NCBI GenBank assembly: GCA_033032865.1
Contig: JAWHQI010000278.1
Location: forward strand, 496,001-560,000
DNA from: Dactylorhiza incarnata
Lineage: Eukaryota; Streptophyta; Magnoliopsida; Asparagales; Orchidaceae
DNA: 64,000 nucleotides
Direction of reading: 5' to 3'
The position numbers were made by a program, and so were the translations under genes. The notes below the pieces were generated by a model. It saw nothing but the letters and a program-made list of their open reading frames with translations, was not told the origin of the DNA and did not search any database. Shown here piece by piece: positions 10,436 to 21,120 of the stretch (its first letter is position 1; every line of letters begins with the position of its first letter).

Positions 10436-10910
10436 TGAATATGTGTGTGTGTTTGATTGTGTGATGATTGTGGTGAATGTGTGTGTGTTTGTTTTTGTTT
10501 TGTGTGGTGAATGTGTGTGTGTTTGTTTGTGTGATGATGGTGGTGAATGTGTGTGTGTTATTATTTGTGTTTATTTTTGTGGTGAATGTGTATGTGTGTG
10601 TGTGGTTATGTATGTGTGTATGTGTGTGTGTGTGTGTGTGTTTTTGTGGTGAATGTGTACATGTGTGTGTGGTTATGTATGTGTGTGTGTGTGTTTTTTT
10701 TGTGTTTGTGTGTATATGTGTGTGTATGTGTGTGTGTGTGTGTTTTGTGTGTATGTGTGTTTGTGTATGTGTATATATGTGTTGTGTGTGTGTGTGTGTG
10801 ATTATGTATGTGTGTGTATGTGTTTGTGTGTGTTTGTGTGTGTGTGTGTGGTTATGTATGTGTGTATGTATGTGTGTGTGTGTGTGTATTATGTTTATAT
10901 ATGTGTGATT
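10436..10910 (+). repeat. (TG)n-rich leader of Harbinger 1
   Basis: About 475 bp of TGTGTG interrupted by GGTGAATG and TTATGTATG. It separates the left terminus from ORF1. ORFs encoding poly-Cys-Val or poly-Thr-His across it are artefacts of the dinucleotide repeat. Harbinger 2 has a similar but longer block. Confidence 0.85.
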
Positions 10911-10935
10911 ATATGTTTGAATTTTTTTTACAAGA

Positions 10936-11864
10936 TGGGTAAGCCGAAAGATGGAGGTGTGTCCGCTATCTAGGATACAAATGATGTCATGATCTTTTGT
11001 GACATTTGCATTCAAGAGATTGAGCTTGGGAACCGACCTACGACACATTTTAGCAAAGAGGGTTGGTTAAATGTGACCAAGAAATTCCACAACCAGACTG
11101 GAAAACAATACGACAAAGTTCAAATGAAGAACAAATGGCATCACCTGAAGGAGTGGAAATTGTGGACTGAGTTGAAGCGTGATATGACTGGGTTTGGTTG
11201 GAATCCTACTACAAAGACAATAGATACTTCAGACGAGAGGTGGACAAAGATATTGAAGGCAATCATTTTTTTGATATTGATGTTCATTGTGTAGTTTGTT
11301 TTCTCACTCTCTAATTTATTCTTAAAAAATTGTAGGTTGTCCCAGCTGCAAGAAAATTTCGATATGTTGGCATCCCCCCCCCCCCCCCCCGAGTTGGAGG
11401 AAAAATTGAGATTGATGTTCGATTCTGTTGTTGCCGCAGGACGTCATGCTACCACTCCTAACATAAGGACCCTTCCCCGCGAGTCCATTGACGAGAGATA
11501 TTTGTGTGAGGAGGAACATGATGACCAGGAGATTTGTGGAGGACCACCTCCCCCTGAGGTCACCTCGTCAAAAAAGAGGAAGAAAGGAAAGAAAAAAGCA
11601 ACCAGCTCGGTCTTAAAAGATTTGGCGGAATCTTCTAAGACCATTAGTCGATGCATTCTGGAACATCCGAAGCTGTCCAATCCTTATACCATTACTCAGC
11701 CATTAGAGCGGTTAAGTGGATACCCGGAAGTGGTAGCTGACGAGAGATTCTATGACTTTGCGATCACGTTCTTGTTGGATAAAGGTCATAGAGAGACCTT
11801 TATGTTCTTACCTGAGGGTATGAACATAAAGTGGCTTCATAACCGTTACATTGGTGAGGATTAG
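10936..11864 (+). pseudogene. Harbinger ORF1, Myb/SANT-like protein
   Basis: In PIF/Harbinger elements ORF1 binds the transposon ends and works with the transposase. Exon 1 begins MGKPKDGG and carries the Myb/SANT-like block HFSKEGWLNVTKKF with KNKWHHLKEWKLW. It has a TAG at 10971-10973 in a position suited to Trp. A probable intron runs 11259-11335 with a GC donor (AAG/GCAATC) and a TTGTAG acceptor. Exon 2 starts VVPAARKFRYVG, then meets a run of 17 C that puts the rest (ELEEKLRLMFDS...) in another frame. The C-terminus keeps LSGYPEVVADERFYDFAI and GHRETFMFL. Two breaks make it a pseudogene. Confidence 0.8.
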
Positions 11865-12017
11865 GATAGGATTGTCATGTACTTTATTTATATCTGTCAT
11901 GGACTATTGTGTTATCTGCATGTACTACTATTATCTTATCTGTCATGGATTATTATGTTATCTGTTATGTACTCATACTCATGTAATGTTATCTGTCATG
12001 GACTACGCTTGCAGATA

Positions 12018-13359
12018 ATGTCTACTGATTACTCAGATGATTCCGAAGATAGTTTTGAAACTATTCGAAATTATGCGATTGCACATCATCAAAAGGTTGT
12101 ATCAGCAGTTAGTTTTTTGGATGAAAGTACATCTCTTTTCAACCAACCAGTACCTTGCATGACATCGAAGCAAACAGGTGATAAATGGGTTGGAGAAATG
12201 CTTCGATCTTCTACAGTCAGATTTCATAATTCTTTTCGGATGTCCCAAGAAATTTTTATGGATCTATTGCATGCCCTGGAGGAGAAGTACGAATTTCATG
12301 GAACGAGACGGACTGCATCTAGAGAGATTTTGGCATTGACCTTGTATATATTGTCTCATAATGAGTCAATGAGAAAAGCATGTGAGCGCTTTCAGCACTC
12401 GACGGAGACTGCTAGCAGGTTTTTTGGAGATGGCATTCGTGTGTTGCTACTACTAGCGGATGAAGTGATTCAGCCATTAGATAGATCTTTCAGTAGCACA
12501 CCGCCGGAGATTCTGTACGACTCACGTTACATAACCTTCTTTAAAGATTGTGTCGGTGCAATTGATGGAACACATGTTCATGCATGCATACATGTTGGTG
12601 ATCAAGTACCTTACATTGGGAGACATGGCATGCCAACACAAAATGTGATGGTTGCTTGTGATTTCAACATGTGTTTCACGTTCGTTATGGCAGGTTGGGA
12701 AGGCTCTGCACATGATAGTCGCATTTTCAATTATGCGCTTAGGGATCCCCATTACAAATTTCCGCATCCACCACGAGGTAATAATTCATGATTTCTATTA
12801 CAAATTTCCGCATCCACCACGAGATAATAATTCATGATTTCTATTCCAAATTTTTTTAACTGCTCACTTTTGGAGCAGAATAACTGAGTTTATGTTATTC
12901 AGGAAAATATTACTTGGTGGATTCTGGTTATCCGCTACAAAGGGGATACTTGAAACCATATCAAGAGACACGGTATCATCTTCCAGACTTTGCTCGTGGC
13001 GGTCGTGCACCGGAAGGACGCCGAGAGATATTCAATCATGCACACTCATCACTTATAAGTGTTATTGAAAGATCGTTCGGCATTTGGAAGAAGAAGTGGG
13101 TCATATTACGGGATATGCCGAGCTACAACTTCGATAAACAAGGCGATATTGTGATGGAGACTATGGCATTGCATAATTTTATTCGACGGCGACCTTCGCG
13201 AGAGGATATTGATTTCAGTGACTGCGAGCAGGGATGTGGGGATGACGGGGTGGCACACAAGGGCAACGAGATATTTGTCCTGATACTGCAGGCGGGGTAG
13301 AAGAGATGATTGCGTTGCGTGAAAGTATAGTGCAACAGTTGAAAGCTTCTAGATCGTAG
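12018..13359 (+). pseudogene. Harbinger 1 DDE transposase (near-intact)
   Basis: This is a DDE_Tnp_4 (ALP1/PIF-type) transposase that cuts and pastes the element. Exon 1 (12018-12777) begins MSTDYSDDSEDS and contains ILALTLYILSHNESMRK, the first Asp in CVGAIDGTHVHA and the second Asp in GWEGSAHDSRIF. The intron is GTAATAATT to ATTCAG (12778-12902). Exon 2 starts GKYYLVDSGYPLQRGYLKP and holds the catalytic Glu in SVIERSFGIWKKKW. Near 13270 a one-base shift gives an early stop at 13300; the alternative frame ends GVEEMIALRESIVQQ and stops at 13357-13359, as in Harbinger 2. All three catalytic residues are present. Confidence 0.9.
12752..12848 (+). repeat. 48-bp tandem duplication over the transposase splice donor
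   Basis: TTACAAATTTCCGCATCCAC and its downstream sequence to ATGATTTCTATT occur twice in a row. The first copy keeps the donor GAG/GTAATAAT; the second reads GAGATAATAAT and has lost GT. Confidence 0.9.
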
Positions 13360-13644
13360 ATGGTGGCACTGAAATGTTGTTATTTTTATCTACTGTAGTA
13401 ACTATTATCAAGGTTATGTCTTTTATGTGTGTTGGGTATCATATTAAGAAAAGAAAAAAATTTAAAAACTCCACTTTGTAACCAAACAACTTTTTCAAAA
13501 CTCCATTTCAATAAGCACTGGAAACTCCATTTGACCCAAACAGTTTTTTCTGACAAAACTTCATTTCTCAGAAACAGCTCTTTTTCAAAACTCTATTTCT
13601 GATAAGCAGCTTTTCATCAGCAACAGCCCAACCAAACGCACCCT

Positions 13645-13950
13645 GAATCTCATGGAAACCATTCCTCACAATCATTTAAACCCAAGGGTAAGAACCATAA
13701 GAAACCTTTCCGCCTAGGTTCCCGTCATCAGAAACTCATCATCCCAAACCTGGTCCTTCCAACCAAAACCCAGGTAAATGAAAACGGTGCTTCATCTGCG
13801 GCCATACAAATAATTTGTATCTTAATTGTTTCTACAAGAAGACAGAACCTGTGACTGGCAAATCCCATATGGTCAAGCCTCAAGCCAACATGATCCAAGC
13901 ACCGAATCAACATATCCTCAGGTTATATTATACTTCTAGTCTTCTTCTCA
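13645..13950 (+). pseudogene. Copia B' Gag C-terminus with zinc knuckle
   Basis: The gag text interrupted at 9932 resumes here. It contains CFICGHTNNLYLNCF, a knuckle in which His and both outer Cys are kept, followed by YKKTEPVTGKSHMVKPQANM. The same order occurs in copia B near 60820-60930. Stops in between make it non-coding as a unit. Confidence 0.7.
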
Positions 13951-13955
13951 CTTGT

Positions 13956-14645
13956 TCAACAGATTGGTGGCTTGATTCCGGGGTAAATGTTCATACTTGG
14001 TCTGATCGTTCTTGTTTTTCCACCTTTCAGGACATCGGTGAAGGAAGCGTGATCTTAGGAGTAGCATCTTCGGCACAAATCCTTAGACGCGGGCGAATGG
14101 ATCTTAGGTTGACATCCGGAAAAACACTAGCCTTGTATGATGTGTTATATGTGCCAAGAGTTAGGAAGAATCTAGTGAACGGATCTTTTCCTGTGAAGAA
14201 AGGATATAAGATTCTATTAGAATCCAATAAAGTTGTAATAATTATAAATGATGTTTTTATTGGAAAAAGATTTGTTTGTGATGGATTATTCAAATTAAAT
14301 GTTATTGACTTGAAAGTTAATCAAATTTCTTCTTTTTTAATATCTAGTTCATCTTCTGATTTTTGGTATGCTAGATTAGGGCATATTAATTTTGATTGTA
14401 TGAAAAGGATGATGTCTCTAAATCTAATTTCGAAAATTAATATTATTTCAAGTGATAAATGTCAGATTTGTGTGCAATCTAAATTTTCTAGAAAGCCATT
14501 TAAAACGGTTGAAAGAACATCAAAGTCTTTAGACTTAATTCACTTGAATGTGTGTGACTCAAACCGTCATCCTACTAAAGGTGAAAATAGATATTTTGTG
14601 AATTCATTGATGACATTACCAAATATTGTTGCATATATCTTTTGA
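13956..14645 (+). pseudogene. Copia B' protease and GAG-pre-integrase
   Basis: An open frame covers the protease active site WWLDSGVNVHTWSDRS, where Gly is followed by Val instead of the usual Ala. The next blocks are YDVLYVPRVRKNLVNGS, FWYARLGHINFDCMKRM and KCQICVQSKFSRKPFK, the last two being the pre-integrase and the integrase zinc site. Copia B has lost this whole region, so B' is the only copy in the window showing it. Confidence 0.8.
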
Positions 14646-15088
14646 AGACAAAAGAAGAAGTATTTTCATATTTTAAGATTTTCAAAGCTGAAGTAGAAAG
14701 TCAATTAGGGTCCTCCATTAAAATCCTTAGATCTGACCGAGGTGGAGAATATACTTCGAACGAATTGACCAAGTTTTGCCAAGAATAAAGGATCATTCAT
14801 TAAGTAACTGCTCCTTACTTACCTCAATCGAATGGTGTAGCTGAACGTAAAAATCAGACTTTGATGAACATGGTCAATGTCATGTTAGCCGAGTCTAGTG
14901 CCTCAAAAAATCTTTGGAGAGAAGCGTTGCTTACCTCCTCTTTTGTCCTTAATAGGATTCCTTCTAAACATAATAAAAAAAACTCATTTGAATTATTCAA
15001 ATTAAAGAAGTCTAACTTCCATATTCTTCGTGTGTATGGGTGTTTAGCTAAGGTATCAATTCCTCTCAAAGAAGCTTCTATACGATGA
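14646..15088 (+). pseudogene. Copia B' integrase core, truncated
   Basis: SDRGGEYTSNELTKFCQE carries the second catalytic Asp and SNGVAERKNQTLMNMVNV the catalytic Glu region. Stops at about 14643, 14786 and 14797 break it. The frame ends in VYGCLAKVSIPLKEASIR at 15088, short of the RT. Unrelated sequence follows, so the element is truncated here. Confidence 0.8.
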
Positions 15089-15265
15089 GAGTAGACAGCA
15101 AGAGGAGCGGGTGAGACCTCTCTATTGTAGAGCAGCGGGCGAGAGAGAAAAATGAGGGAGGGGGTTGTCTTGCGGAAATAAACACCTAAAAAAGGACCTA
15201 AGCCGGGCATGTTAAATCATTTAGACCGGCTTATGGCTAAGGCGTGACTATGGTGCGCCTGGGGC

Positions 15266-15405
15266 TTATCAAGGTGCATGCCTAGGCGCGCCTGGGGCAC
15301 CAAGCCCGCCTCTACCTCGCAGAGGCGAGGCACGGTGCGCCTGGCGTGCTCGGCGCCTCAGGCGCGCCCGGCTCCCCAGGCGCGCCTAGGCGCGCGCCTT
15401 GATAA
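15266..15405. mobile_element. GCGCC-rich MITE-like element, copy 1
   Basis: A 140-bp block with inverted ends TTATCAAGGTGC and TTATCAAGGCGC (complement). The interior is made of GGCGCGCCTGG-type words. It resembles 22250-22706 in composition and terminal words. It has no coding capacity. Confidence 0.5.
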
Positions 15406-15911
15406 CATAGGGTGGAATTCAGCTCTTAACAAAAATCAACAACAATGGAGGATTAATCTATATACTGATGACAATGAATCATGAAAAAATTTAAGTATTG
15501 AAGGCAGTTGCATACTTACGCAACATTCCATGGCTCAGGGCCAAGAACACGCAAAAAAGTTAAAGGATTCATCGTACCAGCTCCAACCTACAAAAATGAT
15601 AAATAATGGGATAAGAAACAGTCAAAGTAGTCAAAAAAACATCGCAAGAGGTTAGAAAAGACATTGTGGAATGACCAAGGCATTACTTGGGAAAATTATT
15701 GGTGAAATTGTAGTTCAGCTTCACATCATCTTTAAAACATCATTTAGTGGCCAACTTGAACTAATAAGATTGAATAAATACGTCCAGTTCAATCATATAC
15801 TATCTCGTGCAGTTTTCATTGGTTCCTTTTCCTAAGGGCATGGGTTTAGGTTATTCTCTATCCTCCGGTATTTATACAGCAAAACAGTTTTTTCACGGGC
15901 CGTAAGCCTCA
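15406..15911 (-). other. Intron around the second glycyl-tRNA synthetase exon
   Basis: Apart from the 68-bp exon at 15520-15587 this is AT-rich non-coding sequence. No transposon features are seen. Confidence 0.55.
15520..15587 (-). CDS. EDD1: Glycyl-tRNA synthetase alpha region, second visible exon
   Basis: The exon encodes VGAGTMNPLTFLRVLG then PEPWNV plus GC of a split Ala codon. The bacterial alpha subunit has [20 protein letters not shown] at this point, so nearly every residue agrees. The acceptor is TTGTAG/GTTGGA and the donor GC/GTAAGT, a perfect plant consensus. It sits between a small GCGCC-rich MITE (15266-15405) and a Harbinger-like element (15912 on) in otherwise non-coding DNA. 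The exon to its 5' side is 25.8 kb away. Confidence 0.93.
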
Positions 15912-17667
15912 GGCTCTGTTTGGGGCAGCTGATGCTGATGAGAAAGCTGTTGTGAGAAAGCAGTGAATAGAATAGAGCAGCTAGAAAAGCACTGATGAGA
16001 GAGTTGCATGTTGTTTGGAGAATCTACTGATGTTTTAAATGATGTAACTGTTAGGCAGAACAACTTTCTGAAAACTATTTTTTTAAATGACAATTTGATA
16101 CTTTTTTTCTCAAAAAAATGCTATTAAAAAGAAATAGCTACAATCAATTAAACGTGCAATCCAAAAAGGACAATCTGACATTTTAGTAACCAAATGGAAA
16201 AGAACATAGCATTTCAACCTTCTTTTGCATGATTCTAATGCTCTTGCTGGTTCTGATTTTTTTATTCTAGCAAAATTGGATGTAGAACAGATTGCTCATC
16301 TATTACAAAACAAAAATGTTGTACGCATACACCCAAATACTGATCATAGATTATCCACATATAAGAAAAGACTTTTTCATATAAATAATTATAAAACTTA
16401 TCATACAACTTACAGATTCACATACACATTCAAATACAGATTCATTTAGGAAAGATTACTTCTACATTAGACAAAATGAAGAACAATATCCACCAAGCAA
16501 TGAAATATAAGGCATATGTGTATACTCCAAATGCTACTAACGGTAAAAATTCATAATGAATTTGGTGTACTTCCAAATGTGGAATCCACCAAGTAATACA
16601 ACTTCACAAATGTTGTATGCAAACAACTTCACAAATGTTGTATGCAAACAACTTCACAAACATGGATCTAGTGAAAAAATGCATAGTAAAATAGCCGGCA
16701 GATTACATGATAATTTTGTATGCATACAACTTCACAAACATCACTCAAATTTTCAATTCAGATAGAGAAAGAAAATGGCAGCAGATTACATGATAATCGA
16801 CTAATTGTTGCCTTCAATCTTTAATGCAGTAAGAGGAAAATTACAGCAAATTAGGACCATAAAAATGGAGTACCCAAACCCCTGAGAACTTTAAGTTCTG
16901 AACAACACCCGAGAACTCCTATTACAGGATAAATGGAGAAGGGAAGTTTGCAGTTCTAGAACAAATTGTGAAGTACACTAGGATTGGGGATCACCTTTAG
17001 AGCTAGGGCAGCATGTGTTGGTTCTTCTTCACTGAACGACTGCGCAGACTGGACGCTGATGAGAATCAGCGAGAATCGGCCAAAATACCGATGCCAGATC
17101 GAAGCAGAAATTTTGTCTTCCCCATTGAAATCGAAGCAGAAATTTTGTCTTCCCCATTGAAATCGAAGCAGAAATGTTGTCTTCCCCTTTGAAATCGAAA
17201 CAGGACTTCCCCTTTGAACCTAGGGCACCAACTGGAGAATTCTCCCGTCGAGTTTTTCCTCTAAATATGCAGAAAACAGAGGCGTGAGGGAACGATAGTA
17301 TCTACGCAGAAGAGGGACGGGGCTCGGTTGTTGTCGTCGAGAGGGAGAGTCGTCGAGAGGGAGAGTCGTCGAGAGGGAGAGTCGTCGAGAGGGAGAGTCG
17401 TCGAGAGGAGGAAGATGATCGACGCCTTCGGCTTCTTCGTTGGAATGAAGCTCGCATATCGGGAATGGAAAAAAAATCTCGTGTTAACTCCGTAAACGTG
17501 CGTCTCAGCCGCAGATGTGGGCTCGGGCTCAGCTTTTCAAAAGACCCAAAAAATGCCTTTTTAGAAAAAAAAAATATTCCAATAGCTAAGCAAACAAACG
17601 GTTTTAAAATAGCGTTTGCGGCTCGAATAGAACTTTCTCATCAGCAAAAGTTGTCCCAAACAGAGCC
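15912..17667. mobile_element. Non-autonomous Harbinger-like transposon
   Basis: The ends are inverted: GGCTCTGTTTGGGGCAGCTG at the left and GGCTCTGTTTGGGACAACTT as the complement of the right. Both continue with (T)GCTGATGAGAAAG. TCA flanks the element on both sides (15909-15911, 17668-17670), a 3-bp duplication like that of Harbinger. The 1,756-bp interior has no transposase. It includes three copies of AATCGAAGCAGAAATTTTGT (17098-17200) and five copies of GTCGTCGAGAGGGAGA (17334-17410). Confidence 0.75.
17334..17410 (+). repeat. 16-bp tandem repeat GTCGTCGAGAGGGAGA
   Basis: Five consecutive, almost perfect copies lie inside the Harbinger-like element near its right end. Confidence 0.9.
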
Positions 17668-17670
17668 TCA

Positions 17671-18500
17671 ATCCCAAATAAAAGCAGAAAAGCCTATCCA
17701 CAGGAGACGCAATACAAGAGCAGGTCCCTAGCAGCCCATCCAGCTGCATCAATTACCAGAAGTCCCCCCCCCCCCCTTCCAACTACATTCTGTGAAGACT
17801 TCATGGAACCTTTGTAGAAGTAACCTGCATCCAACAGTAGATGCTATCCGGTCAAGTTCCTCCACTGAGTTGAGGTAGTTTCCACTGGTGAAGGAAAAAC
17901 CACCATTGTTGCGGTCCTTACGGAGGAGAATAAGGACGTTGCCAATGTTGTTTTTGTGGCCCCTTCTCTTGCAAAGTTTTTGCTGTGCTAATACGTAAAG
18001 AAAGCAGTGAGCAGTGGTTTTGGATGATATTCCTACTCAAATAGAGATAATCTCTGTATTACATCTATCTTGGTATTGTAATCTTCAAGTATGGACACAC
18101 TTGAGAAAAAACTTGCATTTTATCATTATAGTGTATGTTTTGTCACCACCCCATGATTTTTCTGCTGTTATGAATTTACATGTAAAAATCATGTGTTTGT
18201 GTTGTTTATTTTGTATTGCATACTGTAGAAATTAAGTCTAGTATATTCACTTCCTAAAAAAGAATGAGTTAGGCGGGTCTTTAAAGGATATATATACAAT
18301 CCCACAAAAAAATGAGTTAGACGGGGTTTTTATAGGACATTTACAATCCTAAGAAAGAATGAATTTACATGTAGAAAGCATGTGTTTGTGCTGTTTATTT
18401 TGAATTACATATTGTAGAAATTAAGTCTGGTATATTCACTTCCTAAAAAAGAATGAGTTAGACGGGATTTTATAGGACATATACAATCCCACACAATAAT
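17671..18500. other. Intergenic/intron sequence with tandem repeats
   Basis: A run of 13 C at 17764-17776 is followed by a stretch that is open on the minus strand (17820-17975, GHKNNIGNVLILLRKDRNN) but that I cannot assign. From about 18225 to 18500, blocks such as TTCACTTCCTAAAAAAGAAT and GACGGGxTTTTATAGGACAT recur two or three times, about 190 bp apart. These probably belong to the 3' LTR of the minus-strand copia that follows. Confidence 0.4.
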
Positions 18501-18530
18501 TAAAAATACATAAAGAACCCTTAAACTATT

Positions 18531-18996
18531 TCGAGATTCTCTCGCAAACTAGAGCATACTTGTCATATGAGCAAAGCTTGGATAGAAATTGGAGGTATAA
18601 TAGACGAGGTAGTGGTTTCGTGAGAATGTCTGCAATCTGAGATATAACAGGAGCATGTTGAAGTTGTATCTCTCTGAGTTTGACTTAGTCTATGATCATG
18701 TGGCCGTAAAATTCAATATGTTTTATTTGTTAATGAAAAATAGCATTTTCCGCTATATGGATGGTGGCTTGGTTGTCATAGAAGAGGACAGCAAGTGAAC
18801 ACAAGGTTAGCCCAAGATCACGAAAAAGACTTTCAAGCCAGGTAAGCTCGGATGTTGTTAGAACCATGGATATATTCATCCTCCTTTGTAGAGCAGGAAA
18901 CAACATATTGTTTCTTACTCTTCCAGGTGATGAGGTAACCACCAAAGTATGTGCAATAGTCACTGGTGGACCTGTGATCATTGAAGAAGCCGGCAA
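18531..18996 (-). pseudogene. Copia H RNase H
   Basis: Contains ELTWLESLFRDLGLTL and LFYDNQATIHIAENAIFH. Further down are VKLREIQLQHAP and ADILTKPLPR (in another frame), matching the usual copia C-terminus. At least one frameshift separates the two halves. Confidence 0.75.
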
Positions 18997-18999
18997 AAT

Positions 19000-19830
19000 A
19001 TGTATCTGAGGAAGCCTCCAGAGACAGCGTGGATGAGGGTTGATAGATAATATCTTGAGCAGGTGCCTGTTTTAAATATCTTTAAATACGCTTAACAGCA
19101 TCTACATCAAGTCTTTGGATTATGCATAAATTGGCTTACAACTCCAACCGGAAATATCAGGATGAGTGATAGTCAAGAAAATTAATTTTCAACTAACCTA
19201 TAATAATATTCAGGCTATCGTAATAGAGGGTCCGAAATAGAGTCAATAAATGAGAACTTCACATTGGCTTCCATTGGTGTCTCACTAAGTTTACATTTCA
19301 GATATTCAACATCTTGAAGGATATTTGTATAGCATTTCCATTGAGAGAGAATAAGTGACTTTCCTTGACATGTGGCTTCAACCCCAAAAAATGGCGCAGG
19401 AGACCTTTGTGCGAAAATGTTTGGTAAGATAAGTTTTGAGGTGAGAAATCTCCGCGATGTCGTCGCCAGTGACAACGATATCATCGACATATACACGAAG
19501 GATGACGGTACCCCCTGGCGATGGTTAAAGAGAGGAAAATCAGCCACAATTCGTCGAAAGACAATATCCTGGACCACTTGGCTAAAATCCTCGAACCAGG
19601 CACGGAGAGACTGCTTGAAACCACATAGAGATTGTGAAGATGGCATGCACATGGCTCCCTCGTTGTTTCATATCCAGAGGGTTGTATGTACATTGTCTAG
19701 CCCAAAACACAAGGAAGGCATTCTTAACATCAAATTGATGGAGCATCCAATTTTGGAGAACCACAAGAGAGATCAACACATGAATGGTGTTCAGTTTCAC
19801 AACATGGGAGAAGACAGTATAATCAATGTC
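19000..19830 (-). pseudogene. Copia H reverse transcriptase
   Basis: Recognisable blocks are MLHQFDVKNAFL, SLCGFKQSLRAWFEDFSQVV and, in degraded form, the catalytic region (FVYMSMISLSLATT, where copia has xVYVDDIxxTG). The catalytic Asp pair is not readable in this frame. Three different frames are needed. Confidence 0.7.
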
Positions 19831-20439
19831 ATGTTACTGAGTAAAGCCTCTGGTGACAGTGTGCTTTCAATCGGTCATCTGAGTCGTATGGATTGTCTTT
19901 GATGGTGAAGATCCATCGGCAACTAACATAAGAGTGACCAGAGAATAGGGGAACAAGGTCCCATATCTGATTTGCCCATAAAGCTTGGGTTTCATCCATA
20001 GCAGTGTGCCACCCCAGGTGTTGTAAGGCCTCTTGAATCGAACTTGGAATTGTAACCGCAGAAATATACATAGCAAATCTACAGAGAGAGGGGGTCAGTC
20101 GGTGAAATGAAACAAAATTTGACAAGGGATGAGCAATACATAAGTGTTTAACTTTGCGAAGAGCAATGAGAAGATCCTCGGTCGCAGGAATATCAGTGAT
20201 GGAGGTCGGGAAGGAGGAATACGACCAGGAGATACAGATGTAGGAGTGGGAGAGAGAGGGAAGGTGGAATCGACAAAGAGGCAAGGAGTGGAGAAGGCAA
20301 CTGTGTAGGTGGAATAGGTTGAGGTCATAGAGGAGGAACGGGAGGGGACAAGCTAGGAAGGAAAGGTTGATCTTCAACGAATGTCACATCAACAGAGACC
20401 ATGAGTTGACGAGGTGATAGAGTAGCAAATATAGCCTTT

Positions 20440-21120
20440 TTAAGTGCGGTAGTAGCCGAAAAATATGCATTTAGTAACTCTGCGTGCAAATTTATCAACA
20501 GGAGGTCCCAAATGATGCACACAACAGATACAACCATACACATTAGGTGCATGGTGAAACAAAGGATCGGAAGAAAACATGATGGAGATGGGGGAAACAT
20601 AATTAAGAATACCGGACGTTAGGCGATTGATGAGATAACATGCAGTCATAATGGCGAAGTGCCAATGTGGAAGAGGGGCATTCATTTGGAACATGAGAGC
20701 GAGCCACCTCAAGAAGATGTTGATTCTTGCGTTCAGCAACACCACTTTGTTGTGGTGAATAGAGGCAAGAGGTTTGATGAAGGATACGAAAGGCAGTGCA
20801 AGTTTCCTGAAAATCATGGCTAGCATAATCTTTAACATTATCAGTACGAAGAATTTAACATTTGTAGACAATTGAATTCAAATTTCAGTACTAAAGGAGC
20901 AAAATACGTGAACAATCTCATAACGATCATGCATAAAATATAACCAAGTTAATCTAGATTGATCATCAATAAACGTCATACAATATTTAAAACCAGAAAT
21001 TCTTGGAGTTTTATAAAGACCTCGTATATCTAAATGAACTAGAGAAAAAGATACACACTTAGGGAGTGTTGCGAAGGAAAGGGGGACAATGATGTTCACA
21101 TAAATACAAGATTAACAACA
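20440..21120 (-). pseudogene. Copia H integrase
   Basis: KCVSFSLVHLDIRGLYKTPR and FIDDQSRLTWLYFMHDRYE give the start of the catalytic core. LPHWHFAIMTACYLINRLTS and NVYGCICCVHHLGPPVDKFA give the C-terminal half. The middle, with the second Asp and the Glu, is out of frame. Confidence 0.7.

Larger units (their letters stand above)
9933..13643 (+). mobile_element. PIF/Harbinger transposon 1
   Basis: A 3,711-bp element bounded by imperfect inverted ends: GGTCCCGTTTGGTTCGGCTG at the left, and GGGTGCGTTTGGTTGGGCTG as the complement of the right end. TGA flanks both sides (9930-9932, 13644-13646). Copia B has the same gag sequence without the insertion (AATCTCACTGAATCTCATGG near 60674), which confirms the ends and the 3-bp duplication. 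It encodes the two expected proteins, a Myb/SANT-like ORF1 and a DDE transposase. Both have defects. Confidence 0.93.
3347..15090 (+). mobile_element. Copia element B' (degraded, 3'-truncated, carries two nested elements)
   Basis: Pieces of one copia element lie at 3347-3352, 8706-9932 and 13644-15090. They align in order with copia B (58311-64000): LTR, leader with CGCCTAGTACCAGTGAG, gag, zinc knuckle, protease and integrase. Copia A is inserted near the first bases of its LTR and a Harbinger transposon within gag. After about 15088 the integrase stops and unrelated sequence follows; RT, RNase H and the 3' LTR are missing. The LTR (about 600 bp) lacks much of what B has, and gag has a deletion near 9590 relative to 60093-60355. 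It sits in the intron between exons 15520-15587 and 2692-2773, antisense to the host gene. Confidence 0.8.

Noticed and set aside
10407..11048. 213-codon His/Thr-rich minus-strand ORF
   Set aside because: It is the complement of the (TG)n block of Harbinger 1, where stops are rare.
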